NCBI GenBank assembly: GCA_002730095.1
Contig: PBZE01000006.1
Coordinates: forward strand, 1-44,984
DNA from: Methanobacteriota archaeon
Lineage (GTDB): Archaea > Thermoplasmatota > Poseidoniia > Poseidoniales > Thalassarchaeaceae
DNA: 44,984 bases
Direction: 5' to 3'
Below, one piece after another: positions 29,172 through 40,100 of this stretch. Made by a program: the position numbers and the translations under genes. Numbering within the stretch: position 1 is the stretch's first letter; the number at the start of each line of letters is the position of its first letter. The notes beneath the pieces were generated by a model that was not told the DNA's origin, did not search any database, and saw only the letters and a list, made by a program, of their open reading frames with translations.

Positions 29172-29798
29172 TCAGTATTCTACAGGTTCTGGATCAACTG
29201 TTCTCCACATGAAACAACAGGCCACAGTACGCCATGGCTTCCACTTTTCTGAGATAGAATACAACTCCTCTCTGGACATCCTTTCTCCAGAGTTGTACGA
29301 TTTTTCAATTCCCCTGATCATTCCTATATCTCCAATTGGAAAGACATCAGGACGGAGTAGGGTGAAAATCAGTATCATCTCTGCAGTCCACCTACCTACT
29401 CCTCTCAACTTTATCAGCTTCTCTATTATTTCTTCATCGCTCATCTCTTCCCATTCTAAAGAACCGTAATCGGACCATGACTCAGATATTCCCACAACAT
29501 ATTCCGCCTTTCTCTGAGACAGGCCACAACTTCTCAACTCATCGATATCAACAGACAAAATATTCCCCGGTTCAATATCGCCTATCTTCTCGCAGAATCT
29601 AGACCAGACTGTAGAAGCCGCCTTGACAGAAATCTGTTGACCGATCACCGATCTGATCAATGTGTAAAATAAATCTCCCCTAGAAACCAATTCTAAATCA
29701 TCGAATTTATTCATTATCTCGGATAGTACAATATCATTTCTGGACAACTCAATTTTAGCCGTGCCCCAATAGTCTGGCTTATCCCCCTGCAGTGGCAT
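29172..29798 (-). CDS. DNA-3-methyladenine glycosylase (AlkA-like HhH-GPD)
   Basis: LIRSVIGQQISVKAASTVWSRF, LRGVGRWTAEMILIFTLLRPDVFPIGDIGMIRGI. Confidence 0.93.
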   Translation of the reverse strand: MPLQGDKPDYWGTAKIELSRNDIVLSEIMNKFDDLELVSRGDLFYTLIRSVIGQQISVKAASTVWSRFCEKIGDIEPGNILSVDIDELRSCGLSQRKAEYVVGISESWSDYGSLEWEEMSDEEIIEKLIKLRGVGRWTAEMILIFTLLRPDVFPIGDIGMIRGIEKSYNSGERMSREELYSISEKWKPWRTVACCFMWRTVDPEPVEY

Positions 29799-29849
29799 GG
29801 TGGCTGGAGCGCCTAATGGTTCAAGACTACTGGCCTTCTCCCACCTCCA

Positions 29850-30337
29850 TGAAAGCGGAAAACATTGTACTATCTACAGTGGCTATTTTTACGTTGGCAT
29901 TTATCCTCTTAACTCTGAACTCAACTGACTCCCCTGAGGAGGGAAACAATTGGCAGATTGCGAATGTCTGTCTCGCTGACCACAATTCTCTTTCCACACA
30001 TGATCACGCTCAGCTTGTAATCGTGATTAACGGAACTGAGGTTGATATAGAGTCTAACATCGGCATCGGCGACCCAGATTGTAATGGAATGAAGGGCATT
30101 CACACTCATGACAATACAGGGAGATTGCATATCGAAACCCCAAGTCCGATGCCCGCCCCCCTGGGCGCATTTTTCGAAATCTGGGGTGAGTCATTCAGTG
30201 AAGACGAGATTATGGGCCATAAGTCGGATCAAAGCCATGAGATAATCCTCACTGTAAATGGCGAGGTCAACCAACTATATGACGAATACAGAATGCAAGA
30301 CGGAGATCAGATTCACATAGAATTCAGGGAGATTTGA
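29850..30337 (+). CDS. Membrane-anchored His-motif protein of unknown function
   Basis: N-terminal TM IVLSTVAIFTLAFILLTL followed by STHDHAQLVIVINGTEVDIESNIGI...GIHTHDNTGRLHIETPSPMPAPLGAFFEIWGESF; start chosen at MKAEN (track start 29792). Confidence 0.75.
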
Positions 30338-31807
30338 TTACCCCTTAATGACCGAAATCGGCCTCAGCCTGGCAACAGGTCTTGCAAGTCCTGCCTGATT
30401 AGTTAAAGAAATCACTTCATCGACGTTCTTGTAGGCGTCAGGGGCTTCCTCTGAAAGTACATTTGGCGTCTTAGCCCTAACATGGATACCTTTAGACTCT
30501 AGATCAGAGATAAGGGAACCAGAGTCTATAGATTTCCTTGCAGCAGTCCTTGAAAGCCTCCTTCCCGCTCCATGGCAGGATGATGAGAAAGCGTCATTCC
30601 CTCCTTTCACTGGACCTGCAAGTACCCATGAGGCTGTCCCCATGTCACCTGGTACAAGAACCGGCTGTCCCAAACTGAACTTAGAAGACAGCTCTGGGTT
30701 ATCTCCCCCTAGGGCTCTAGTTGCACCCTTCCTGTGTACTGCACAGGTGCAGTTTTTTCCATGTATGACATGATCTTCAATCTTAGCGATGTTATGGCTG
30801 ACGTCATATACCAATTCCAACTCTCCATCCGCCGAATACTCATTTCTCAGAACCTCTCTGAGTCTCTGGGTTAGTGCGGATCTATTCGCGAATGCGAAAT
30901 TTCCTGCAGCACACATCGCGTCAAAATAAGAAGCCCCCTCGGAACTATGGATTGGGGCGGATGCCAACTGTCGATCAGGGACTGAAAATCCCCATTTCTC
31001 AGAATACCATGAGTCTCCTGACTTGGAGTATTCCTTCTCTATGTTGGCAACGTGTTCGGAGCAAACCTGGTGCCCAAGCCCCCTTGATCCAGAATGAATC
31101 ATCGCTGTGATCTGCCCGACTCTCAGTCCGAAGGCTTCAGCAGCTCTCTCGTCAACTACTCTGTCTACTACCTGAAGCTCGAGGAAATGATTGCCAGATC
31201 CCAAAGTCCCAAGTGAGGTTGAACCTCTCTTCATGGCCTTGTGCCCCACATTCCAATCTTCACTTTCAAGGAATCCATTCGATTCAATATTTGCTAAATC
31301 CCTCTCTTCCGCAAGGCCTAGTTCTACAGCCGCCGAAGCCCCGCCAGAGAGAATTGAGTCTAACTCTGTATTTCCGAGTTGGACGCCCCCCTTCCTACTG
31401 GCCCCAGCAGGAATGTTATTCGATAACTCTTCAGCTAGAGATTTCGCATCAATGTCATCTATATGTAATTCTGTAGAACAAAGTCTGACGCCACAATTAA
31501 TATCGAATCCAACACCACCTGGTGAGATAGACCCGCCCTGATCCCCCCATTCGATATCAGTGGCCACTACTCCCCCTATCGGGAAGCCATAGCCAAAGTG
31601 CCAATCTGCCATGGCCCAAGCGTCACCAACTATTCCCGGCATACTGGCTGTATTCACAAGTTGGGCTGGCGATCTATCGTCTGAATGCCCTAACATGTGC
31701 ATCTCATCAGAAACCAGAACCGCATCAGTGAGCATTCTGCCATGCTTGGAAATCCTCATTCTACCGGGTCCGTCCGGCGACAAATAGTTCCTCCACGACT
31801 CCTCCAT
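30338..31807 (-). CDS. rtcB: RNA-splicing ligase RtcB
   Basis: GVGFDINCGVRL, GTLGSGNHFLELQ, MIHSGSRGLGHQVC, HNIAKIEDH, RKGATRALGG, LVPGDMGTASWVL, CHGAGRRLSRTAA. Confidence 0.97.
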   Translation of the reverse strand: MEESWRNYLSPDGPGRMRISKHGRMLTDAVLVSDEMHMLGHSDDRSPAQLVNTASMPGIVGDAWAMADWHFGYGFPIGGVVATDIEWGDQGGSISPGGVGFDINCGVRLCSTELHIDDIDAKSLAEELSNNIPAGASRKGGVQLGNTELDSILSGGASAAVELGLAEERDLANIESNGFLESEDWNVGHKAMKRGSTSLGTLGSGNHFLELQVVDRVVDERAAEAFGLRVGQITAMIHSGSRGLGHQVCSEHVANIEKEYSKSGDSWYSEKWGFSVPDRQLASAPIHSSEGASYFDAMCAAGNFAFANRSALTQRLREVLRNEYSADGELELVYDVSHNIAKIEDHVIHGKNCTCAVHRKGATRALGGDNPELSSKFSLGQPVLVPGDMGTASWVLAGPVKGGNDAFSSSCHGAGRRLSRTAARKSIDSGSLISDLESKGIHVRAKTPNVLSEEAPDAYKNVDEVISLTNQAGLARPVARLRPISVIKG

Positions 31808-34778
31808 GGCATCGCGTTACATACACAACCTTTCAAGGCCACGTAACAATTTGAACAATCGAATTCAAGTCAAACCCTTCGATGCATGGCCGGGGGAGAT
31901 GACATTGGCGTTCGGAGAGATTGATATTCCCTACTGGGAAGACTCGGGCCATGAATTGAAAATCTGTAAAGTTTCAGGACTTAGATTCTGGACCCGAGAT
32001 AGCAGCAGAGAAACCTGCGGAGACACCTCCGAAGACCCTTACACGTTCATAGGAAATCCAATAATCAAGGGATTCAACTCCACAGGTAAGAAATTAAAGG
32101 ACGAGATGAGGGAGGCCTTCCTAGGATTCTTCGACTCCAGAGGCCATACTAGAATAGACCCCTACCCAGTTATCGCAAGATGGAGAGATGATATCCACCT
32201 CACTATAGCCAGCATCGCCGATTTTCAGCCTCATGTTACCAGTGGACTGGTCCCTCCCCCTGCAAATCCTCTAGGTATTAGCCAACCTTGTATCAGATTA
32301 ACCGATGTGGCAGCAGTAGGGCGGTCGGGAAGGCACTTATCCACATTTGAGATGATGGCCCACCACGCATTTAACAGGCCGTTGGAAGGAGATGTGATTT
32401 ACTGGATCGACCAATGTGTACGTTACTGTGACGAGCTTTTAGTCGAAGCATTGGGAATTGATCCAGAATCAATTACCTACGTAGAGAATCCATGGTCAGG
32501 GGGAGGGAACGCCGGGCCAGCACTAGAGGTAATAGTTGGGGGCCTAGAACTCGCCACTCTGGTCTTCATGAACTTGGAGGAGAGGGAGGACGGAGAGATT
32601 TCCATCAAGGGCCAAAGATATGCCGAGATGGACCTTCAGATCATCGATACCGGTTATGGACTGGAAAGATTTTGTTGGGCGGCAGCAGGAACTCCGACGA
32701 TATACGAAGCGATTTACCCGGAGTCTATTGACTGGCTCAAGTCAATATCAGGCTTCGACGATTTCCTAGAATCTCTGCAATTGGAAGTTGAGATCGAAGA
32801 CCTATTAGGGGAGCTATCAAGACTGGCAGGGATACTGAATATCGATGTTGGAACCGATGTAGACGCACTGTACCTAAAACTCAGTGAGAGGCTCTCTGAA
32901 AGGGGAATGGACATCTCAATTAATGACCTCAAGAAAGTTACTGAGCCACTTTCCTCAATTTATGCAATTCCAGATCACATGCATGCAATCTGTAACATGT
33001 TAGGGGATGGATTAGTTCCTAGTAACAGCAAAGCTGGTTACTTAGTCAGGATGTTAGTGAGGAGGGTATGTAGGATGAAGGATTCCCTTTCCATTCCTGC
33101 AAGTCTTTCCGAGCTGGGACTTCACCATATGGGCACACATCTGGACATGGATAGTTTCGTACAGTCCAAAGAGGGAATCATCGAGATTCTAGAACTAGAG
33201 GAGGAAAGATATCATCAGATGCTAAGGAAGGGAATTGCTGCGGTGAATACGGCTCTGAAAGAAGTTCCAAAGGAAGCCAGCCAAATGGACGATGAGATAT
33301 TATTCCGACTGTCCGAAGAAAGAGGACTCAATCCAGAGATGGTCATCTCAATTGCTAGTGAGCTTGGCTGGGCCAATCTTTCCGTCAGAGTCGGTTTCAC
33401 TGCCGATATGGCTGCTAGGAATGCTATGATGACTAAAGCTGCTTCAAAGGAAAAGGCCGGAACTGATATTTTTATTGTTGATGGTTTGGAACGGACAAAA
33501 CTCGATTTCTATGAAGATACCACGGCCACTGAATTCTCCGCCCTAGTCATCGATTGCTTCCCCCTTACTGATGAAATGATGTCGCGAATTACATTTTCCT
33601 CTGAGGTAATTTCTGTCCCTACTCATGTAGTAGTTACCGATAGGACTCTATTCTACCCTGAGGGCGGCGGGCAACTTGGTGATCAAGGGGTTCTGGTTCA
33701 GGGAGATATCATTTCAAACGTACTCGACACTAAATCCCAACAAGGCGTTGTCCTCCATTTTACAGACGCGCCCCTGGACATAGCTCCAGTCAAGGGACAG
33801 TTAGACCACGAAAGGAGGAAGCAACTGATGGATCACCACACCGCCGTTCATATCGTAGGAGGGGCTGCAAGGATAGTATTGGGCCCTCACGTTTGGCAGG
33901 CCGGATCAAACAAAGGGGCCAGATATGCCAGACTTGACATCACTCATCACTCAAGATTGAGTAGGGAGGAAATTGAGGTAATAGAAGACAGGGCGAATCA
34001 GATATTAGAATCCAATTATAAAATCACCAAAGAGGTATTGGAAAGAGCAGAAGCAGATAAGAAATACGGATTCGACATTTATCAGGGAGGGCCACCTAAG
34101 CACGAAGTAATCAGGGTGATCAGTATCGGCGACTTTGATGTTCAGGCATGTGGGGGAACGCATCATGATCAAACCTCCAAAATTGGAGAGTTAAGGATAA
34201 TCAAGTCCAGTCAGGTACAAGACGGGGTGGAGCGTCTGCAAATCGTGGCAGGGGAGACGTCTAGGGAGAACTCGAGGAGGCAGGAGCGTATTCTTAGCGA
34301 AGCTTCGGATATTTTGGGAGTCCAATCTGAAGATCTCCCAAAAGCCGTATCAAGGTTCTTCGAAGAGTGGAAATCACAACAGAAGAAGATCGAATCACTA
34401 GAGTCTGAAATCGTTAGACTAAGGACTAGTGGCGGAGGTACAGACTCTGTAGAATTAGATGGGGTGAGGTATGTTGTTATGGAGGTCGAAGGCGATATGA
34501 AACAGATGATGACAATGCTTTCTCAACTGACCAGAGATCCGAAGAGGCCAACGCTGGCAATATTGGGCACCAAGGCAGGTGGTGGCAAGATCATCGTCGC
34601 ATCCACAGAAGGGTCAATCGCTGCAGACAGGCACAATGCCGTTGAGATACTGAATGCCATCTCCGGACATATAGATGGAGGAGGCGGAGGGAGGCCAACA
34701 ATGGCTCAAGGAGGAGGGACCAATGGAGAAGGAATCCCCAATGCCCTAAAGGAAGCAAAAACCCTTCTCGGATTGTGA
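31806..34778 (+). CDS. alaS: Alanyl-tRNA synthetase, archaeal type
   Basis: RFWTRDSSRETCGDTSEDPYTFIG, EMMAHHAFNR, FYPEGGGQLGDQG, DHHTAVHIV, VQACGGTHHDQTSKIG; start may be ATG 31899. Confidence 0.96.
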   Translation: MASRYIHNLSRPRNNLNNRIQVKPFDAWPGEMTLAFGEIDIPYWEDSGHELKICKVSGLRFWTRDSSRETCGDTSEDPYTFIGNPIIKGFNSTGKKLKDEMREAFLGFFDSRGHTRIDPYPVIARWRDDIHLTIASIADFQPHVTSGLVPPPANPLGISQPCIRLTDVAAVGRSGRHLSTFEMMAHHAFNRPLEGDVIYWIDQCVRYCDELLVEALGIDPESITYVENPWSGGGNAGPALEVIVGGLELATLVFMNLEEREDGEISIKGQRYAEMDLQIIDTGYGLERFCWAAAGTPTIYEAIYPESIDWLKSISGFDDFLESLQLEVEIEDLLGELSRLAGILNIDVGTDVDALYLKLSERLSERGMDISINDLKKVTEPLSSIYAIPDHMHAICNMLGDGLVPSNSKAGYLVRMLVRRVCRMKDSLSIPASLSELGLHHMGTHLDMDSFVQSKEGIIEILELEEERYHQMLRKGIAAVNTALKEVPKEASQMDDEILFRLSEERGLNPEMVISIASELGWANLSVRVGFTADMAARNAMMTKAASKEKAGTDIFIVDGLERTKLDFYEDTTATEFSALVIDCFPLTDEMMSRITFSSEVISVPTHVVVTDRTLFYPEGGGQLGDQGVLVQGDIISNVLDTKSQQGVVLHFTDAPLDIAPVKGQLDHERRKQLMDHHTAVHIVGGAARIVLGPHVWQAGSNKGARYARLDITHHSRLSREEIEVIEDRANQILESNYKITKEVLERAEADKKYGFDIYQGGPPKHEVIRVISIGDFDVQACGGTHHDQTSKIGELRIIKSSQVQDGVERLQIVAGETSRENSRRQERILSEASDILGVQSEDLPKAVSRFFEEWKSQQKKIESLESEIVRLRTSGGGTDSVELDGVRYVVMEVEGDMKQMMTMLSQLTRDPKRPTLAILGTKAGGGKIIVASTEGSIAADRHNAVEILNAISGHIDGGGGGRPTMAQGGGTNGEGIPNALKEAKTLLGL

Positions 34779-34782
34779 GAAA

Positions 34783-35985
34783 ATGGTTGAAAAAATCGAT
34801 GTTTCAGCTCGCGCCGCTGCAATAGAATACGCCATTAGGGACGTAGTAGTTCCAGCAGTTGAGCTGGAGAAAGAGGGACATGAAATAATCAGACTCAATG
34901 TCGGAGACCCTCTAGCATTCGAAGGCCTCCCCACTCCTAGCCATATGATTTCTGCGTACAAGCAAGCTTTGGATAGGCAGGACAACGGATATGGGCCCTC
35001 ATATGGAATTCCTGAGCTCAGGCAGGCAATAGCTGATTCAGAGTCTAGGAAGGGCTGGGCTTGTACTAGTGATGATGTATATGTCACACATGGAGTCACC
35101 GAAGCACTACAGATTTTGTTTGCCGCATTCCTGGAATCAGGAGACAAGGTTCTGGCTCCCGGGCCACACTACCCCCCTTACATGGCATATCCCCAGATGT
35201 ATGGTGCTGAGACGATCGAATACAGACTAGATCCGAATGATGGCTGGCGCATTGATTTTGATGACATAGAATCTAAGATGGACGACAATGTCAGGCTATT
35301 AGTCCTAATTAATCCAAACAATCCAACAGGAAATGTCGCCAGCAAGGAGGAAATAGATGCGCTGATCAAGCTGGCTCAGAAATGGCCGCGATGTACTATA
35401 ATCGCAGACGAGATATATGACGGACTGGATTTTACCGGAGGATTGGTTTCCGCAGCATCGTGTTCTGAAGATGTACCAGTAATCGTATTGAATGGCGTAT
35501 CAAAGGTCTATTTCGCTCCCGGATGGAGGATAGGATACATGGCATGGCATGACCCAAATGGAATATTGGATCTAGTCCGTGATGGTGTTGAGAGGCTATT
35601 GAGGAGCAGACTCTGCGCATCAACTCCAGCACAATTCGGATATCTTGCCGGCCTACTAGACGAATCTGATTGGCTACAAGGACACCGAGAAAGAATAAAG
35701 AAGAGACTCGACCATTGCATCATGAGAATATCGGGAATTGAAGGAATAGAGTGTCAAGAGCCCGGGGGGGCATTCTACTTATTTGTTAGAATTACCAGAA
35801 CGGATCTGTCATCTGATGATAAGAAGTTCGTCCTCGATCTACTGCATGAAAGACACGTCCTAGTAGTACACGGCTCTGGATTCTCTCCGGAGTATGGCAG
35901 TGGTCATTTCAGGATGGTCTGCCTCCCTCCAATAGAAATTCTCGATGAAGCATTCGATAGGATTTCTGATTTCCTAGGGAGATGA
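34783..35985 (+). CDS. Class I pyridoxal-phosphate aminotransferase (alanine/aspartate type)
   Basis: YGPSYGIPELRQAIADSE, INPNNPTGNVASKEEI, IIADEIYDGLDF, VLNGVSKVYFAPGWRIGYM. Confidence 0.94.
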   Translation: MVEKIDVSARAAAIEYAIRDVVVPAVELEKEGHEIIRLNVGDPLAFEGLPTPSHMISAYKQALDRQDNGYGPSYGIPELRQAIADSESRKGWACTSDDVYVTHGVTEALQILFAAFLESGDKVLAPGPHYPPYMAYPQMYGAETIEYRLDPNDGWRIDFDDIESKMDDNVRLLVLINPNNPTGNVASKEEIDALIKLAQKWPRCTIIADEIYDGLDFTGGLVSAASCSEDVPVIVLNGVSKVYFAPGWRIGYMAWHDPNGILDLVRDGVERLLRSRLCASTPAQFGYLAGLLDESDWLQGHRERIKKRLDHCIMRISGIEGIECQEPGGAFYLFVRITRTDLSSDDKKFVLDLLHERHVLVVHGSGFSPEYGSGHFRMVCLPPIEILDEAFDRISDFLGR

Positions 35986-36100
35986 TTATCTGGGATTCCT
36001 AGATCGATTCCGAAAACAGAAAACACTTCACAGCATACTCCGTAATAGATGGAGATCCCAGTCTGATGGCTCCATTTCCGATTCATGGAAATATGGACAC

Positions 36101-37084
36101 GTGGCATGGATGGTTGGGGTCTCATGGTTTAATTCCTTTATCTCAAATATCGAGATGAGACTGAGTCTAAGCTTAGGTAGGAAATTAGCACACGCTGCAT
36201 CAGAAACAGAAGAATTTTTCCTAATCAATCAAAATCGCAGGAAGCTCGGCTCGAATATAGAAAGGTGGCAAGGCCTCTCAGAGGACAGGAAGTCTAGGGG
36301 TCTCGGCGATATAGAGGTAATCAATCAGTCATTTGAGACGGCTAATATTCTTGTGAACCGTTTCTCTTCAGGTCCGATGGAGGCAGGCATATTAGCCAGC
36401 TCATGGGAGTTCGCAAAGAAGAAACGGTACAAATTTAGATGGTCAGACTCGGGAGGAGTATTGCTAGTAGATCTCGAACTAGATGACATCACTGTTCCCA
36501 TTCCCGAGGAAATGACATTTAGTTGGAGCAAGGGCTCTTCCGAAGTCATACCCTCCGATGTGGTTAGATGGGAGGACGTAAGGGAATTGGAACTAGGAGG
36601 TTGGGAACTGGATGGAGATAGAAAGGCCATGATACACCGAGATCTTATCCTCAGATTCGAAGAATTCTCAATTCACAATATCCAATCATTGACAGAATCT
36701 AGGTCTGAAGACTATAATTGGGAGTTAGCAGAAGGAAAGAGGGCATTGTGGTGGACCGCACTAGCAGACACCTCAAGGCATCTTTTCATGGAGAGCAAAA
36801 GACATGTAATGATATCAGAGGCCAAAGATTGGATTTCCGTATCCATCCGGAATCTTTCATCATATGGCCTGGGAATGATTTCAGATCCAGAAATAGATTT
36901 GGAAACAGGTGAGCTAAATGCAACCCTGATTGGTACATTTCATCCGGCGATATCAGGGGGAATTATTCTTGGTTGTTGGGAGAGGTCCACTGGTTCCAAA
37001 GGCAGGGTTACAGTTAGTTTAGATGATGGAAAATTAAGGGTAAAAATATCTCCAAAAAGGCCATCTCCCATCAGAGTAGATTAA
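36101..37084 (+). CDS. Hypothetical protein (327 aa)
   Basis: Single long ORF with no recognised family; RSRVRAD/KxRP-rich C-terminus; start uncertain. Confidence 0.65.
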   Translation: MAWMVGVSWFNSFISNIEMRLSLSLGRKLAHAASETEEFFLINQNRRKLGSNIERWQGLSEDRKSRGLGDIEVINQSFETANILVNRFSSGPMEAGILASSWEFAKKKRYKFRWSDSGGVLLVDLELDDITVPIPEEMTFSWSKGSSEVIPSDVVRWEDVRELELGGWELDGDRKAMIHRDLILRFEEFSIHNIQSLTESRSEDYNWELAEGKRALWWTALADTSRHLFMESKRHVMISEAKDWISVSIRNLSSYGLGMISDPEIDLETGELNATLIGTFHPAISGGIILGCWERSTGSKGRVTVSLDDGKLRVKISPKRPSPIRVD

Positions 37085-37129
37085 TCCTGTTCTGTCAAAT
37101 GTTATATCCATCCCCAATGTCATAGGTAC

Positions 37130-37145
37130 GGCCCCCAAGGGGGCC
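37130..37145 (+). promoter_or_regulatory. GC-rich leader hairpin upstream of TSP3-repeat protein
   Basis: GGCCCCC-AA-GGGGGCC, beginning about 25-30 nt downstream of TATA-like GTTATATCC (37101-37109). Confidence 0.5.
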
Positions 37146-37156
37146 GGGGTGTAACA

Positions 37157-40100
37157 ATGGCCATGAATCACAATCAATATGCTGTAACAGCCATCGTAGC
37201 GACTCTATGTTTAGCAGGAATTTACACCATAATTGGGGCCGGCTTGTCTACCACCGAATCTGGTGGATTCGAACCAGCTGGTTCCGACGTGGCTGACTTT
37301 GAAGCTACTGGAGAAGGCGGTGTTGACACTGACGAAGATGGCATTCCTGATAGGATGGAAATGACTCTCTATGGAACAGATTGGAGGGAGTTTGACACCG
37401 ATAACGATGGCTTGAATGACGGGTGGGAGATTAGAAATGGCCTCGATCCACTTGATAACGGCGAGCCTGCTGACACTGAGATACCATTCGAGGACACTGA
37501 GAATGAAGATGAGACAGGCGAACAAAATGAAACGTTCCCCAATCCGGACAATGGTCCTTATGGGGATCCAGACAGGGATGGCCTGACCAATACTGAAGAG
37601 GCCGCTTTGGGCACCAAGCCAATGGACGCAGACTCAGACGATGACGGATTGAATGACAAATGGGAATCAACTCACGTCCATGAGATAATCACCCCAAATG
37701 GGGTGCTAAGACTATTGGACCCCCTGAATGCAAACAGGGATTGCTATTTCCTTACTCCTGACGGTTCTGTAAATAGTCAGGGGCCCGATGCTAGGCAGCA
37801 GATTATGAACGAACTAAGTGACTCAGACTGGGACTTGGTTGCTAATGCAGACGGTGAGATTTCGTGTGATGCTGCACTGGATTTAGAGCAACCAACTCCA
37901 GATGGTCTCAGGAATTTCGTAGAGGAGAGATATGACACTAATCCACTTCAGGAAGATAGCGACGGGGATCTAATCGCAGATAGGCATGAAATTGCATTCG
38001 GCGCAATAGAGCTAGGAGTGCACTGTGGAGTTCCCGTTTTCGGTACGATTAGTCTCCAAGCACCATTCCATGAATTCATGGAAGAAGCAGGAGATCTGAC
38101 CTGGTTTGAGCAAGATATGGATGGCGATGGACGCTTGAATGGACCAAGCGACTGGGATACTGATGGCGATGGGATGCCCGACGGTTTCGAATACTGTTAC
38201 GGCGATTTACTAGATCCTTCCAATGCCACTGATGCCTACGGGGATCCCGATGACGACGGCCTAAATAATGTCGAAGAGTACGAAGTCGCATACACATGGG
38301 GTCCCTCGAATTTTACTGATCCGCAGGAATTTGACACCGATAACGATGGAATGCCAGATGGATGGGAGTACCTTAGTGGGATTCATCCAAACGATGGAAG
38401 TAATGCCGATGATGACCCCGATTTTGATGGATACGACTCCGACGGGGATGGAGGAGTCAGGTACTCGGATATGATAGGGGTTTCAACAATACAATCCATC
38501 GTTGTGGATATAGGGGACTATGTCCAAGTCAACAAGACGGTTCTATGGGTTAGAACGGTCCAGGACAGCGAGTATGTCAACATTCCAGTTAAGACCCTAA
38601 CTGCCGGTTGGGTGTACCACATTAACGTGAATGTGGGAGATGAGGTTTCTAGCAGGCTACAGGATCTAATCATTGTTGTTGAGGAGGACGAGAGATTCAC
38701 CAATCTAGATGAGTTCAATGCCAGAGACAGAGATGGCGACGGGGCAGTGGATGGCAGATCTACCGATCCACTATCGCCAGATACCGATGGGGACGGACTT
38801 CTTGATGGAATTGAGGTGAACGGATGGACAATTAGGATAGTCGATCACGGAGTAAGGGATGTAATTGTCAGAAGCGACCCTGGGGCTTATGATACTGACA
38901 GAGATGGGCTGTCCGATGCTGTGGAATATTATGAGACATTCACAAATGCCACCGACAAAGATACCGATTCAGACGGCCTAGAGGATTTTACCGAGGCCAT
39001 TGATGGCTTTATCTGGAATGGTTCAGTCTACTTCACCAACGCGTCAGCTTTCGACTCTGATAATGATGGCCTAGAAGACGGCGAAGAAGTTGTTGATGGG
39101 CAGGACCAATACATTACACATGCCAATAATGCCGATAGCGACGCCGATGGATTGGATGATGGAGGAGAGGTACTCTATGTCCCAAGGCCATGGCAATCCC
39201 CTACTAATCCACTGAACAATGATACTGATGGGGACTCGCAGCCAGATGGATGGGAGATGCAGGTATTCTCAGTTCAGCAGAACACCAATAGCCACAGCCT
39301 TTGGGTAGTTACTGATTGGTGGCTTCCTCCTGGTTGCGACTCTATGATGGAATGTGGACTCGGCCCCGGCGGCTGGATATGGAAGAACTATCTCGATGGC
39401 TTCTCATCTTCCGGAGACAGGGATGGCGATGGAAAAATAGACCCTGAGTATTTCTTGTGGGAGCTGAACATTTCTGGATTCTTCATTCCCGATGGCGGCA
39501 GGTGGGCTTTGGATCCTTCATATGGCTCGATCCCTGACTCCGTCTTCGATATTGACAATGACACGCTCATGAATTCACAAGAGGCCCCTGACAGATGGGA
39601 TACCAATCCCGTATCCCATGACACAGATGGGGACAAGCTGCCTGATGGATGGGAAGTCACCTACTCTGAGGAGTCTCTAATGATGGGTTTGGTCGATAAC
39701 AACACCTTGGACGCCCTTGGCGCAAGAGGGCCGATGGACCCAAGAATGCCAGATTCCGATCTTGATGGAATAGATGATGGACAGGAGGACTTCGACGAGG
39801 ATGGCCTCAATCGAACAAACCTGATGAATAGGTACTGCCCGGGATGGAATAATCCACAAAACTCAGAGTGCCACATAGACCATATGACTGATGCAGGTAA
39901 CAGGTTCTACGATGATCTTGAGAACTACACAAACTTTGAGGAGTACCAAAATGGCACTAATCCAGTGAATGCCGATACCGACGGCGATATATGGGAAGAT
40001 GGCTCAGAGGTTTATCACCAAGATCAGGATGACGATTCGATGTGGGCAGGATGGGAGTATTACTTCGGATTCGACCCCTATGACCCAGCGGACGCTAATG

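Noticed and set aside
37255-37280. Minus-strand GGTTCGAATCCACC looks like a tRNA T-arm
   Set aside because: It lies inside the coding sequence for TESGGFEPAGS of an intact ORF, and no acceptor, D or anticodon arms surround it.
38100-40100. Repetitive GAYGGNGAY-type DNA as a candidate CRISPR or satellite array
   Set aside because: Repeats are degenerate at the DNA level and are explained by in-frame DxDxDG protein motifs.
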